Assembly (NCBI GenBank): GCA_037178625.1 | Contig: CM074132.1 | Span: 1,116,001 to 1,180,000 of the forward strand | DNA length: 64,000 nt | Source of the DNA: Skeletonema tropicum | Lineage: Eukaryota > Bacillariophyta > Thalassiosirophyceae > Thalassiosirales > Thalassiosiraceae | Direction of reading: 5' to 3' | Shown here: positions 53,533-63,550 of the stretch, piece after piece | Layout: every line of letters starts with the position of its first letter | Position numbering within the stretch: the stretch's first letter is position 1 | Made by a program: the position numbers and the translations under genes | The notes under the pieces: model-generated | Database searches by the model: none | Told to the model about the DNA's origin: nothing | What the model saw: only the letters and a program-made list of their open reading frames with translations

Positions 53533-55747
53533 ATGTCTACGGAGACAATAGCGCCTAAAATAATACAGCGCCCTGCTGGTAGTATCCAGTTGAAGAAGAG
53601 GCCGGTGGAGGAGAAAGTTTCTCCTCGAAGGAGTGGTGATGACACGAGTGGTGGTGCAGTAAAAGTACTTGCAAAGGCAACGAATCACTCGGCGCCGCCA
53701 TCTACTGCAAATAATGAGAGTTGCTCGAATCATGTAGAGAAGGAAGAGAAAAATGATGACCCCAAAGTGACGATGACTGATACCGTTGTGAATAATACAG
53801 ATGGATCTGCTACTGAAATATCTACCGCTGCAGTTGATGAATGGAACCCATTGGAGGAAGTGGACTCCGCACTACTTACCGCATTATGTGATGCAAAAGA
53901 ACGCAAGGCATTAGTCCGCCTCGAAAGTATATTAGTGGACTTTATGAAAGATCCATCTCTTCCATCGATTGATGTTGGAGGTGCATTTAATTCTATAGTG
54001 GTGGGGCTTAGGCCGCAGCAGCAAACCGCTGAGGAACAAACTCCCACTACTTCTGCATCAGGAGGTGGTGTCACGACTGAGGAAGACGCAACGACAACGA
54101 CGTTCGTCCCATCTCAATCGCAGGGAGTGCAAGATTTACTAAGCCAGTATCAACGGGGAATTAGGCAGACTAGCTTCCAGAGATTGATTTTGCATCGGCT
54201 TGCGGATCGATTCAACATTGTCAGGGAACAGATCAATAACATCAACCCCAACCCTGCACCTGTTACTAAACAGTGACCGAAACACTGGTGAACGAGGCCT
54301 CGTTGACGTTGGGGCGAACAACAACAACTATATAAACAACAGCTGGGCTCCACAGCAGCAGCAACAGCAGCAAAACTCGTATCCTCTAGGACTTATTCGA
54401 TTGATTAAACATGAAGAATCATGCATCCCTGCTCATCTGTTGATCAATCTCGACCTCTCCTTGTTGGTGAATTACAAAAATCCTCGGGCAAGAAACTTTG
54501 TCCCCAGCAACAATAATAACAACAACAACAACGCAGAAGAGGGCATGAGAACTCTTTCTGATAACATGAATGCAGCATCTCTTGACAACGCGGCTGGAGC
54601 ATCCATGCCCGGTCCGAAGAAGCCAAACAAGAAAATGGTGATAATGAAGCGCAATTCATCATCTAATACAGCTGGAAGTGGGGAGGGATCTGGAAATGGT
54701 AAACGTGAGGGGCGATCACGAAGGAAAAAGCTGGAAGATAGAGAGAAGGCTTATGAGGAAGCAAGAGCTAGGATATTTGGAAAGGAAGAAAAGAAGGATA
54801 CAGAGGGAATCGCTGAGGATAGGGGGGAATCTGCTGCTGCTGCTGTTCAAGATAATTTGTCTCCACTCAACTCGTGTCATTCCTCGTTCTCGGCAGAAGA
54901 GACTAATGAAGCACCTCCTACTGACTCGGAGAGTGCTGATGTAAGCAATGGTGGTAGCCATATTGTTCCAAGTCAGCTGATTTCAAAAACGACTCCCAAG
55001 ATTCGTTCGGCGTCTCCCTCTCCCGAGCCGCCACCAGTCAATACAGTATCGGGATCTGTGGTTGAAACTGAAGGCGAACAAAAACAACAAGGCCAGTCGA
55101 AAACAAAAGCTGTCTATCGCAATCGTCAGCAAGAAGAAAATGATCCGGATTTCAGACGCCGTAGTGCGTATGTTCCTGCTGCTGCCATGGGAGTCACGTC
55201 GAGCGGACATATGTCCGGTGTGCCATACAATATGGTGAATCCATACGCTGTGAATCCTTACTCGGCAGTTCCTGGCCAACATGTCATGATGCAGCAACAG
55301 CCACCCCACTTTTATCCACACCCAGGTCAAGTCACCCCTCAAGACCCAAAGTCGGTGCATTACCCTGGGTACACCCAACCGCGTGTATTCTATCCTGCTC
55401 AACAACCACAGCAACAACCTCAATCGAAGCCCCGCTCAATAGAACAGCAAGCGCAGCCTTCTGTCGTCGTACCAAGAAAAACAAATGATTCGTCTCAAGG
55501 AGCTCCTCAGGCACGGACAGTACCTCAGGTGAATGATGCCCGTCCACCACCTCCGAAACCAACTTGGGGACCAAATGCTCGACTTGAGATAAAACCGTCC
55601 GAACCCGCTGCTCCAACAAAAAACGTTGCTCCAACGAAAAAGGCAGCTCCTGCTAAGATAACAACTCCTCCTCCTCCTGCAAAAAATGAAAAGAGAGAGA
55701 TCAAAACAACTTTGTACAAAGATGAGGACTTTCCAGCGCTTGGTTGA
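53533..55747 (+). CDS. R3H-SUZ domain RNA-binding protein, one +1 frame change
   Basis: Frame 1 (53533-54276) ends in an R3H domain: LLSQYQRGIRQTSFQRLILH, RLADRFNIVREQIN. The protein continues one base out of frame (DRNTGERGLVDVGANNNN..., YPLGLIRLIKHEESCIPAHL) from about 54270 to 55747. SUZ motif residues are GPKKPNKKMVIMKRNSS and EDREKAYEEARARIFGKEE. The rest is Gln/Asn/Pro-rich and ends in YKDEDFPALG. R3H-SUZ proteins bind single-stranded or poly-A RNA and sit in mRNP complexes. CAG-rich tracts encode Gln runs at 54353-54374. It shares a 278-bp divergent promoter with the ankyrin-like gene. The join at CAG-TGA-C could be an extra A in AAA just upstream. Confidence 0.82.
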
Positions 55748-55873
55748 CTTATGTTGTTAATGAATGCTATTTAAATCAATTATCATATAGGCACACCGTT
55801 GCTTTCCTTTCCTTTCATTTATACCGCGCTATCGTTAATTAGTTCAAACAAAAACAAGTAGATAGTAAATCAT

Positions 55874-56794
55874 CTACTCTTCAGCCTCAGCTCCATCCTC
55901 CTCTTTTCCAGCCAAAAACTCCCTTCCAGTAATCAAAGCAAGAGCCGCCAAGGCACCAATCCCTCCCTTCCTTCCAGCAAGAGTAATCGCAGTCATAATC
56001 GCACCAGCCGAAACAACACCCGTAAAAATAGATGACAAAGCCACAGCAGTGGGCATACCCAACAAAAACGCACCCATCGCACCAGTCCACGCACCAGTTC
56101 CAGGCAATGGGATACCCACAAATGCCGCCAGAGATGCCCACTGCTTTTCAATCGATCCAACACCCAAACTTGACGACTTCTTCTCCGCTCTAGCCAAAAT
56201 GGGTGACATGAGCTTTTTCAACTTATCATTCCTTAATAAAAACAACAATGGGATAATCGGAGTCATATTCCCCAGTACACATACCGGCAACACTTGTGTA
56301 ATTGGCAATCCCATCCAAACACCGACAGGTACCGCACCACGAAGTTCCACTACCGGCATGGCGGATATGATGGCCAATATAGCCAAGTCGGGAATACCAA
56401 AGGATCGAAAGTAATTGGCAATTTTTTGTCCAGTGTGCAAATGTTCGACTACCTCCTCGGTGGTCTTGGCGGCTGCTGCTGCCTTGGCGTAGGCGGCGGG
56501 GGTGGAGATGGATGTGATGGTGCTGGTGATTACTACGAATGATAGTGCGGCTTTGGCGATGGATTTCATGTGAGTTGTTGTTGTCTTTTTGTTTGGCTGT
56601 TGTACTTTGTTCATGATCATTTTGTTATCGTCATCGCTGCTCTCGAATGGTGTGATCTTGGAGGCGGTAGAGTAATGAGCCATCGACTTTGCTTCAAGTC
56701 GAGTTTGAAGTCTACCGACAGAGAAGGCATTTGAAACTGGGCCAGATATGGCTAGGGCGCATAGAGCTGCCGCTAGGAAGGAAAGTTTCGCCAT
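55874..56794 (-). CDS. Plastid-targeted small-multidrug-export (COG2426-type) membrane protein
   Basis: From ATG 56794: 306 residues. A signal peptide (MAKLSFLAAALCALAISGPV) ends at SNAF/SVGRLQ, a diatom Phe-type plastid cleavage site, followed by a Lys/Thr-rich transit stretch. The mature domain starts near GQKIANYFRSFGIPDLAILA. It holds AMPVVELRGAVPVGVWMGLP, LGNMTPIIPLLFLLRN, a basic cytosolic loop and FVGIPLPGTGAWTGAMGAFL, the hallmarks of the Sm_multidrug_ex/COG2426 family of bacterial and plastid membrane proteins. The transported substrate is not established. 74 further in-frame codons upstream lack targeting character and were excluded. Confidence 0.85.
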   Translation of the reverse strand: MAKLSFLAAALCALAISGPVSNAFSVGRLQTRLEAKSMAHYSTASKITPFESSDDDNKMIMNKVQQPNKKTTTTHMKSIAKAALSFVVITSTITSISTPAAYAKAAAAAKTTEEVVEHLHTGQKIANYFRSFGIPDLAILAIISAMPVVELRGAVPVGVWMGLPITQVLPVCVLGNMTPIIPLLFLLRNDKLKKLMSPILARAEKKSSSLGVGSIEKQWASLAAFVGIPLPGTGAWTGAMGAFLLGMPTAVALSSIFTGVVSAGAIMTAITLAGRKGGIGALAALALITGREFLAGKEEDGAEAEE

Positions 56795-57034
56795 GGTATT
56801 TATCTTCTTGAAGAAATAAATACCACTGAATGCTGCCGATCGATTGTGCAGATTGATGTTGATGTCAATTTTGTGGCGTGTGTTTTTGTGCGGCTCAAAT
56901 TGAAGCCAATCCTGTGAATGGCGGGTGTCTTCTTGAGAAGACAGGTCTCTCTTCCTGATGTTTTCAACCTCGCTCGTTCTTTTCTCATTTTCATTGCATC
57001 GCTGAAGAACAATCACTTGATTGTGTCCATCACC

Positions 57035-57430
57035 ATGGCGGAGAAGAAGTTAGAAGCAAGCCATACAGAGGGAGCTTCGTTAGCAGCACAGAAAGAAGGA
57101 GAAGAAGAAGAGGAGGAGGATACTACCACCTGCCCGCTATTCATGGATGGACTTCCCTCCAACTTTGCAGAAAACAAATCTCTCGCCGCAATTGCATCTC
57201 TCTTAAATGAGGAAGAAGACGACGATGCTACGAAACAAAGTGCAGATAAAGATGATGGCCTCATGTCAAAATTTGAGTTAAAATCTGGTGGAGGCAAGGT
57301 GCAGCGAAAGAGTCGGCGGAAGGGTTCTTCAAGTCCTTACAATAAAGACAAGAAGAAGAGAGTAGAAAATGAAAAAAAGGCTGCTTCTGTAGGTGAAGCA
57401 CAGCTCTTTCTGAATATGTGGAAGATATGA
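57035..57430 (+). CDS. Small conserved-looking acidic/basic protein
   Basis: 131 residues from ATG 57035 (context CACCATGG). Visible parts are a Glu run, CPLFMDGLPSNFAENKSLAA with IASLLNEEEDDD, a basic stretch (GGKVQRKSRRKGSSS, DKKKRV) and a hydrophobic C-terminus, GEAQLFLNMWKI. The two end motifs look like short conserved docking sites separated by disorder, but I cannot name the family. It diverges from the COG2426-type gene with 240 bp between starts. A longer frame from 56918 adds residues without support. Confidence 0.55.
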   Translation: MAEKKLEASHTEGASLAAQKEGEEEEEEDTTTCPLFMDGLPSNFAENKSLAAIASLLNEEEDDDATKQSADKDDGLMSKFELKSGGGKVQRKSRRKGSSSPYNKDKKKRVENEKKAASVGEAQLFLNMWKI

Positions 57431-57871
57431 TGTTGTTGAACAAACAGCTCTTCTCTATTCGACAGTGACGGTAATTGCGATCAGAGTTATCAAATTGAAA
57501 TTATTGTTGCCGAAAGATAGTTGTACTTCAAAAAAACTCTATGCCAACTTCATCCATTCAAAATCAAAATACTTCATAAGGTATACTACACTGGCTGGCT
57601 GTACTTAAAAAGGGGACAACTGTGCAGACTGAAAATTTAAGCCCAGCTATTATCGTCTACTGTTTGAGTTGTTCATAACTTTTTGCTGACATATAAGAAC
57701 TATCTATTATTGTAGAATCCTAGAACTATTAAAACATTTCTTGACATACCTCGAAAGACCCCCATTGACCACTATGAACATTGATGTAGCCGCCCTAACC
57801 CTACTGTATTTGCGCCATACGAGACGGTTCCGTAAAAAGTCTCGCACATTCTAGATGATAATAAGGCAACA
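57431..57871. other. Intergenic spacer between convergent genes
   Basis: 441 AT-rich bp. No gene, RNA or repeat recognised. Confidence 0.5.
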
Positions 57872-59075
57872 CTATGCAAATACTCCATCATCCACCTTCT
57901 TGGAGCGGCTCTTGCTCCTGCCACTCCCTCCTTCCCGACGGCTGCTCGAGCCACTCGTCCTCCCTCGACTCTTTGACCTACTACCACTTGTTCTCCCAGA
58001 TGACTTTGACCGAGTTGATCCAGCACGGCTCTTGGAGCCACTGCGCCTTGCGCGGCTAGCCCTCATTTTTCGATGCATCATGGCACGTCTCTTACGACGA
58101 TTTGTGAACAGAATTCCAAGGAACATGAACAAACTTCCGATAAGGCACAGCGTTCCGAGAGCGTACTTGGCCTTATTGGCAATGTTGATGTTTGCGAGAC
58201 CGTGCGCTTTGGTGGCGACAAAATTTTTCCCACTGCTGGCCATGCTGACACGATTATTCTCAGGGCAAATGGTATCATCTTGTGAGGAACATGTATTACT
58301 CTCCTGAATAAGTGCTCCGGCAAGAGAGTACTCGAAACTGTACCCACTGCTGGAGTCATGAATGGTGTAACAACTCTTCAATGATTTCATGGCTTTGTTA
58401 ATGCTGTCAAGAGAACCGTAGTATCCTTCCCTCGCGAGGCAATACGAATCTGAAAAAGAGTCAATTGTGAAGGTACCATCGGTGCCGCATCCAGTTGCTA
58501 AGTAAAGTCCACTATCCGATTGCTCACACGCGGGGAGGTCATCCGTGTAAAGGTTTGTATTGCCGTCATAAGTCGCCAGCATGTAAGAAAACTCTGGTAG
58601 TCCGTATTGCGTGACGTACTGCAGAGTGTTGGGAAATAAGGGCACGTTAGACACATGTAAATGAATTACAAGACAGCTCCTCCCCTCATGAATATTTATT
58701 ATAAAATGACAAATAAACTACACTCACCGTTCCTACATAATCGCCACTCCCACAACTAGTCGTCCCAGAGGACGACGCATAAACCGAAAACGCCACTTGC
58801 GCCCTCTTACAATTCGCCATCTGATACCAATATTGCGTTCCATCTCCACTATCATCCGCCAAACACCCCACATCCTCACTGTAATCCGTATCGGCCCAGC
58901 TGCACCCCAACACTTCCATGGCAATGTGGCTCGCCTCGCTCCATTCATTGAGGGAATTGGAGTAGAAGACGGCGTCTCCGGCATTACTATTTTTATTTCC
59001 CCATGCTGCCGCTTTTGTGAGCTGGGTCGCTGTTACACTCCCTATTAGAGCCAAGGTTCCCCCCTTGCGACCCAT
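57872..59075 (-). CDS. Secreted or type I membrane protein with RS-rich cytosolic tail, two exons
   Basis: Exon 1 is 59075-58728 and exon 2 is 58618-57872, with a 109-bp GTGAGT...CTGCAG intron; 364 residues. It has a weak signal peptide (GGTLALIGSVTATQLTKAAA). A Cys-containing luminal domain follows (EVLGCSWADTDYSEDVGCLA, YQMANCKRAQVAF, CGTDGTFTIDSF). One membrane span (ALGTLCLIGSLFMFLGILF) leads to a long Arg/Ser-rich tail (RARRSGSKSRAGSTRSKSSG). Diatoms have many such cell-surface or vesicle proteins. Function not known. The RS tail would be an attractive phosphorylation or retention signal, but that is inference. Confidence 0.65.
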
Positions 59076-59613
59076 GGTTCTCTATTTTATATTCGACTAC
59101 TGTAGTGAGTTTCAATGCTGCTCCTGGCTGTTGCAATGATATTCAACGTTTAGGCGGCAGCGCACAACAATGCCACAATCCAATGTGAGCGCAACGCTCG
59201 CACCAATTCCTTCGGTTTATCGGCGATTCGCCCGTTGGATTTCCATGAGAGAACGCGCTGAAATCTCCTCCAATGATTCTACACGACAGTTTTTACAAGA
59301 TTGCACATACGAAACGCGTAAGGAAATGAGGAGCTAATTTAGCTGAAGATGATCTTTGTATGGTACCTGTCGCTAAACCTGACAACTTACCTTATCCAAT
59401 ACGGGCACTAGCGATCCAATACGGGCACTTTTAATTCTCCTGGAAGATGACGTTCAACGAGCGGATGAGAGCGGTGCAAGTACGTGTCGCGCCACACAGC
59501 AACCAAGCAGAAGGCGGCTTGTGCTATGCAAGCATCTTCCTTCATGACACTTGCGTTGCAATACAGTTCGTGCTTTAGTACAACCATAGAGTAGCATTAG
59601 GTCCAGTCCAACC
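59076..59613. other. Divergent promoter region, membrane protein / PGRL1
   Basis: 538 bp. ATCCAATACGGGCACT is duplicated at 59395-59428. No other feature is recognised. A light-regulated promoter for PGRL1 would be expected here. Confidence 0.45.
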
Positions 59614-60831
59614 ATGGCGTCGACATCCCGATTCACAACTGCAGCAATAGCCTGCCTAGCTATTGCAGGATCAGCAGATGCGTTCACCACCAGCATCCCG
59701 GGAAAGACAGCCGCTGTCAAGAAGTCATTTCGCAACCCTACAACCAATCTCTTTGTCGACGGGCCAAAAGATGGAACTACCGTCACCAGTGCTCGTAAGG
59801 AGATTGGATATGATGCCAAGTCTGGAAGGTTTTTCGAGACTGATATTGATAAGGAAGATTGTATTCCGGAGGATGAGTACTGTGTTGTGGATGATGAGAC
59901 TGGGGAATTTGGTGAGGTTGACTTTGGAGGAGAAGGAGAGGATTTTTCTTGATGCTCTTCAGGTAAGTCATGGATGGTACATGTGATTTTTATTTGTTAT
60001 TGATACATACATATTTATTGTGTTGACTGACAATACTCAAATAACTTCCGCTGTGAATATTAGTCCTACCATTTCAATGGAAGGCAGCTACTCAATGATG
60101 CTGAATTCGATCTATTGAAAGAGGATCTCTCATGGAATGGATCGTCCATGGTCAACATGAACCGTAAGGAAACGCAGTATTTGGCCGCTGTGCAGGATTA
60201 CCTCAAGGGGAAGCCATCCCTGTCAGATGCTGAATTTGACCAGCTTAAAACTGAGCTTCAGGAGGAAGGATCTCAATTTGCTTCCTCCAAAGAACCCAGA
60301 TGCTACATTGGTAAGTAGTAGTTTATGTACCTTTCACAAATTACCTTTTTTTACGACTACACAACATCGAAACACCCTCTTGTCTCACAATCTCTCTCTC
60401 TCATTTGTGTATCTGTCATACTGCAACCTGTAGACACTGGCATCTGCAAAGTCACCTACCAACCCGATAACTTCCGCAACAACCTCCTCTACCTCCCCAT
60501 CGGCGCCATCCTCAGCATTGTCTGGCTCGGCATCGGTTTCGAAATCATCGAACCACTCATTCGCATCAACCCTCTCATTTTGGCAGCCCTCGGCGCTCCA
60601 CTCATCTACAACGGATCCGTTTCCATAACTGATCAATTCATCTTTCCTAATAACAAAATCGTATACGGACCATGCCCAGCGTGTGAGAATGAGACGCGAG
60701 TTTACTTTGGTGATATCTTGGGAGTGGAGGGATTTGGCGATGTTGCTGCGGTCAAGTGTACAAAGTGCAAGGCTACTATTAATGTTCAGAAGAAATCGCT
60801 TCGTGCATCTACCTTACCTAAGGATGAGTAA
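59614..60831 (+). CDS. PGRL1: PGR5-like protein 1 (PGRL1), three exons, one +1 frame change in exon 1
   Basis: A signal peptide (MASTSRFTTAAIACLAIAGS) ends at ADAF/TTSIPG, a plastid-type site. Exons are 59614-59962, 60064-60310 and 60434-60831, with introns of 101 and 123 bp. An acidic start with two Cys (EDCIPEDEYC) leads, after skipping one base near 59938-59950, to IFLDALQ-SYHFNGRQLLNDAEF, as in PGRL1. LSWNGSSMVNMNRKETQYL and PSLSDAEFDQLKTELQEEGS follow. Two membrane spans (LLYLPIGAILSIVWLGIGF; LILAALGAPLIYNGSVS) precede a rubredoxin-like CPACENETRVYFGDILG and VKCTKCKATI. PGRL1 acts with PGR5 in cyclic electron flow around photosystem I in the thylakoid membrane. Without the shift, exon 1 would stop at 59952. 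Confidence 0.88.
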
Positions 60832-61085
60832 AAAAAACATGATATGATGTTGAGTTGTGGTTTTGAAAAATGACCTAATTCGTGTCTCTATAATAGAGAT
60901 AGAGATGATCACTTACTCGCTCAGTAACTGTCAAGTCAAAATATGAAGTGAGAGCTAGATTTATAATAATACTTATCGTAAAACAAAGGAAGTTTAGACG
61001 TCAACAGAAGTCTTTACCACAAACACTGAAATGATTATTTGATTATTATGCACAACATTTTACTGTTCGCTTACTGCTTAACTTT

Positions 61086-63033
61086 TTAAGCCAACTCAAG
61101 GTCAGATGGGAACGGCGCACGCATTGGAGCATGTGTCCGACGACTACGAGTTTGATCACTCCCCTTACAGCAAATAGCCCTACAGGGCAAACAGAGTACA
61201 CGGATCAAACAACACAGACACTTCAAAATCAAACGGCAGAATGAGGCACATAGTCCATCGGGATAATCCATCACCAAGTGAGCAGTCACTAGCATAAGGA
61301 CCAAGAAGACGACCACTAATGATATTGCCACAACTTGAACATTCCTATCCGACTTCATCTCATCGGGACTTTCCACCCCGTCAAGGTAGGTGTTAATCAT
61401 TCCTTGCAAACTATCATCTTTCGCACCATTACTAAAGTCTTCTGTCCCCTCATTCGTAATTGGATCCTCATCATCCGTCTTGGGAATGTACATCGATGAT
61501 GGTCGGGGGGTAGGTTTCCACGTGGGTTGTTCCTCAAACTCTTTTTCAAGTTCCTCAAACTCAAACATCTCTTCCGAAACTTCATCATAATAACAATCAT
61601 TAAATTCACCAGGTGAGACTTGACCAGTAGGACAACATTTGGGAAAGATGGCTAAAAAATCCTCAAAGTCTTCGGGCAAGTATCCCGCCATTGGATCATT
61701 TTCGTTCCCCATGATAGCATTGGCTATACCCTGTACCTCTTGACATTGACAAGTGATAACTTGTGATTCAAAGTCCATACATTTGTTGAGTGCACACATG
61801 GCATGGTCGGGATGGGTCTCACAGCAGAGGAATAGGGGATCGTCTTTTCCTGCAGTTTGAGCTGATTGGACACAGACATCTAATGGTGTTTCGTCTTCTG
61901 CTTCTTCTTCTGTAGTGGTGGTGGTGGTGCCGGTTGTTTTTGTTGTTGCAGCAGCAGCAGCAGTGGATGTTGCAGATGTTGTTGTTGTTGTTGTTGTTGC
62001 AGCAGCAGCAGCAGTGGATGTTGCAGATGTTGTTGTTGTTGCAGCAGCAGCAGCAGTGGATGTTGCAGATGTTGTTGTTGTTGTTGTGTATTCCGTAGTA
62101 CCTTCTTGGTCTTTGACAAACTCGTTCGCGTCTCCTCCAATAGTAGCAACAGTAGTAGTAGTGGTAGTAGTTGAAACTTCCTCATCTTCTGGGCCATTAT
62201 CCTCCCCATCTCCTTCAAAATCAGTGCCTTCATCGCCTTCATCACCTCCAACATCTGCTGCCACTGTGGTTGTTGTTGCTGTCGTTGTAACTTCTTCTTC
62301 CTCCTCCTCCTCACTATCAACAGCACCAGCCCCAACTGACAGGTGGAACACCATCACCATCACTATCATTCGGCACTGGCACCATCATGTCCGGAGAACA
62401 ACAAAAATTCTCCATAGGTTGAATAATCGTTGTACAAGTATCATAATCATTGTTGTTTAGATCCATGGCAGCCTCTTTGATTTCGGCACATGTCTTTCCA
62501 GCCGCATCCTGTACTACCAATTCTAGATCGGGCATGCCACCCTGACAGAATGGACATCCTCCCCCTTCTTCGTTATTATTGTCGGATGGTGGTGGTTGAG
62601 CGATGACAGTGGTTGTGGTGGTGGTTGTTGTTTCATCATCACCCGTGACATCTTCTGTGGGTACAGCTGCTGCTTCTTCTGTGGGTGAAGCTGCTACTGC
62701 TTCTTCTTCAGCAGCAGCTGGGGGTGTTGTGGATACCATTCCCATCACCACCTCCTCGTCATACATTGTTGCATATTCGGACATTGTTGATGTGGTTACG
62801 AGTGTAGCAGCAGTTGAAATTAGTAGCTCCTCCTCTCCTCCCATTCCAAATTGATCTGCATCTTCATCTCCGTTTTGCAATCTTCGAAAGTAGTAATTAG
62901 ACCGGCCTTGTCCTTTTTTGGCATTTTTTAATTTTTTACCAGTGCCGCCCACGCCATTATTTCCGCCAAGACTGGCAACAACAGCCGCTGTGGAGAGTAA
63001 TGCTAGTAGTATGAAGGTGAATAGGGACTTCAT
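61086..63033 (-). CDS. Secreted Thr-rich, Cys-motif, single-pass membrane protein, one +1 frame change
   Basis: A signal peptide (MKSLFTFILLALLSTAAVVA) opens frame 63033-62317. That frame holds CPFCQGGMPDLELVVQDAAG with TCAEIKEAAMDL and FCCSPDMM, a CxxC...C...CC module. Skipping one base near 62318-62340 continues it into VGAGAVDSEEEEEEE, mucin-like Thr/Ala repeats (SATSTAAAAATTTT; 45-60-bp DNA repeats at 61936-62085), a second Cys region (DPLFLCCETHPDHAMCALNK) and one membrane span (VQVVAISLVVVFLVLMLVTA). A Cys-rich cytosolic end (LKCLCCLIRVLCLPCRAICC) may be palmitoylated. The total is about 650 residues. The fused frame makes a sensible type I surface protein. Role unknown. Confidence 0.68.
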
Positions 63034-63550
63034 CGTTATATATAAAGTGTTGCTATGTCGATGCCCAAAGCCAAAGCTGTATGATGTGTCGATCCCAAGC
63101 GGCTGTACTACCAGAGCGTGAACAACATGATCTAAATTTTTTCCGACACACGATCTTTTTCGTCATTTTTGGCGGGAAGACAGTATTCAATTGAGATGGA
63201 AGATGAGACACCTATCTGATTCTAATGTCCGGCTGATTCGTCACTTTTTCACATCTTCCGCAGCGTTGCTTTGCCCGCCAGGTTGCAGATGTCATAGAGA
63301 GTTGTCATCATGATAGGATTGTTCCATGACGACGAAGCGTCGGAAGCAGGAGCATAGCGGCAGCACTACCTTAACAACCACGTCAAAGTTCCGCTACTAA
63401 TCATCTGCAACCATCGGCTTCTCATTTCCTCAAAGTTTACTGCAGTCAGTCCTACACACATCTAATTACAGTAGCATACAACTTTCACACCAAAAGAACA
63501 CAAGTCATAATTCATAATATTAGCAGACAAGTCACAGGAGTAGTGAATCA
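63034..63550. other. Divergent promoter region
   Basis: 517 bp between the secreted protein gene (minus) and the last gene (plus). The minus-strand leader has TATATAAAG-like sequence at about 63038-63046 near its start. Otherwise nothing is recognised. Confidence 0.4.

Noticed and set aside
61915..62460. 181-codon plus-strand frame rich in Val
   Set aside because: It is the antisense reading of the Thr/Ala repeat tract in the secreted protein gene; repeats make long antisense frames by chance.
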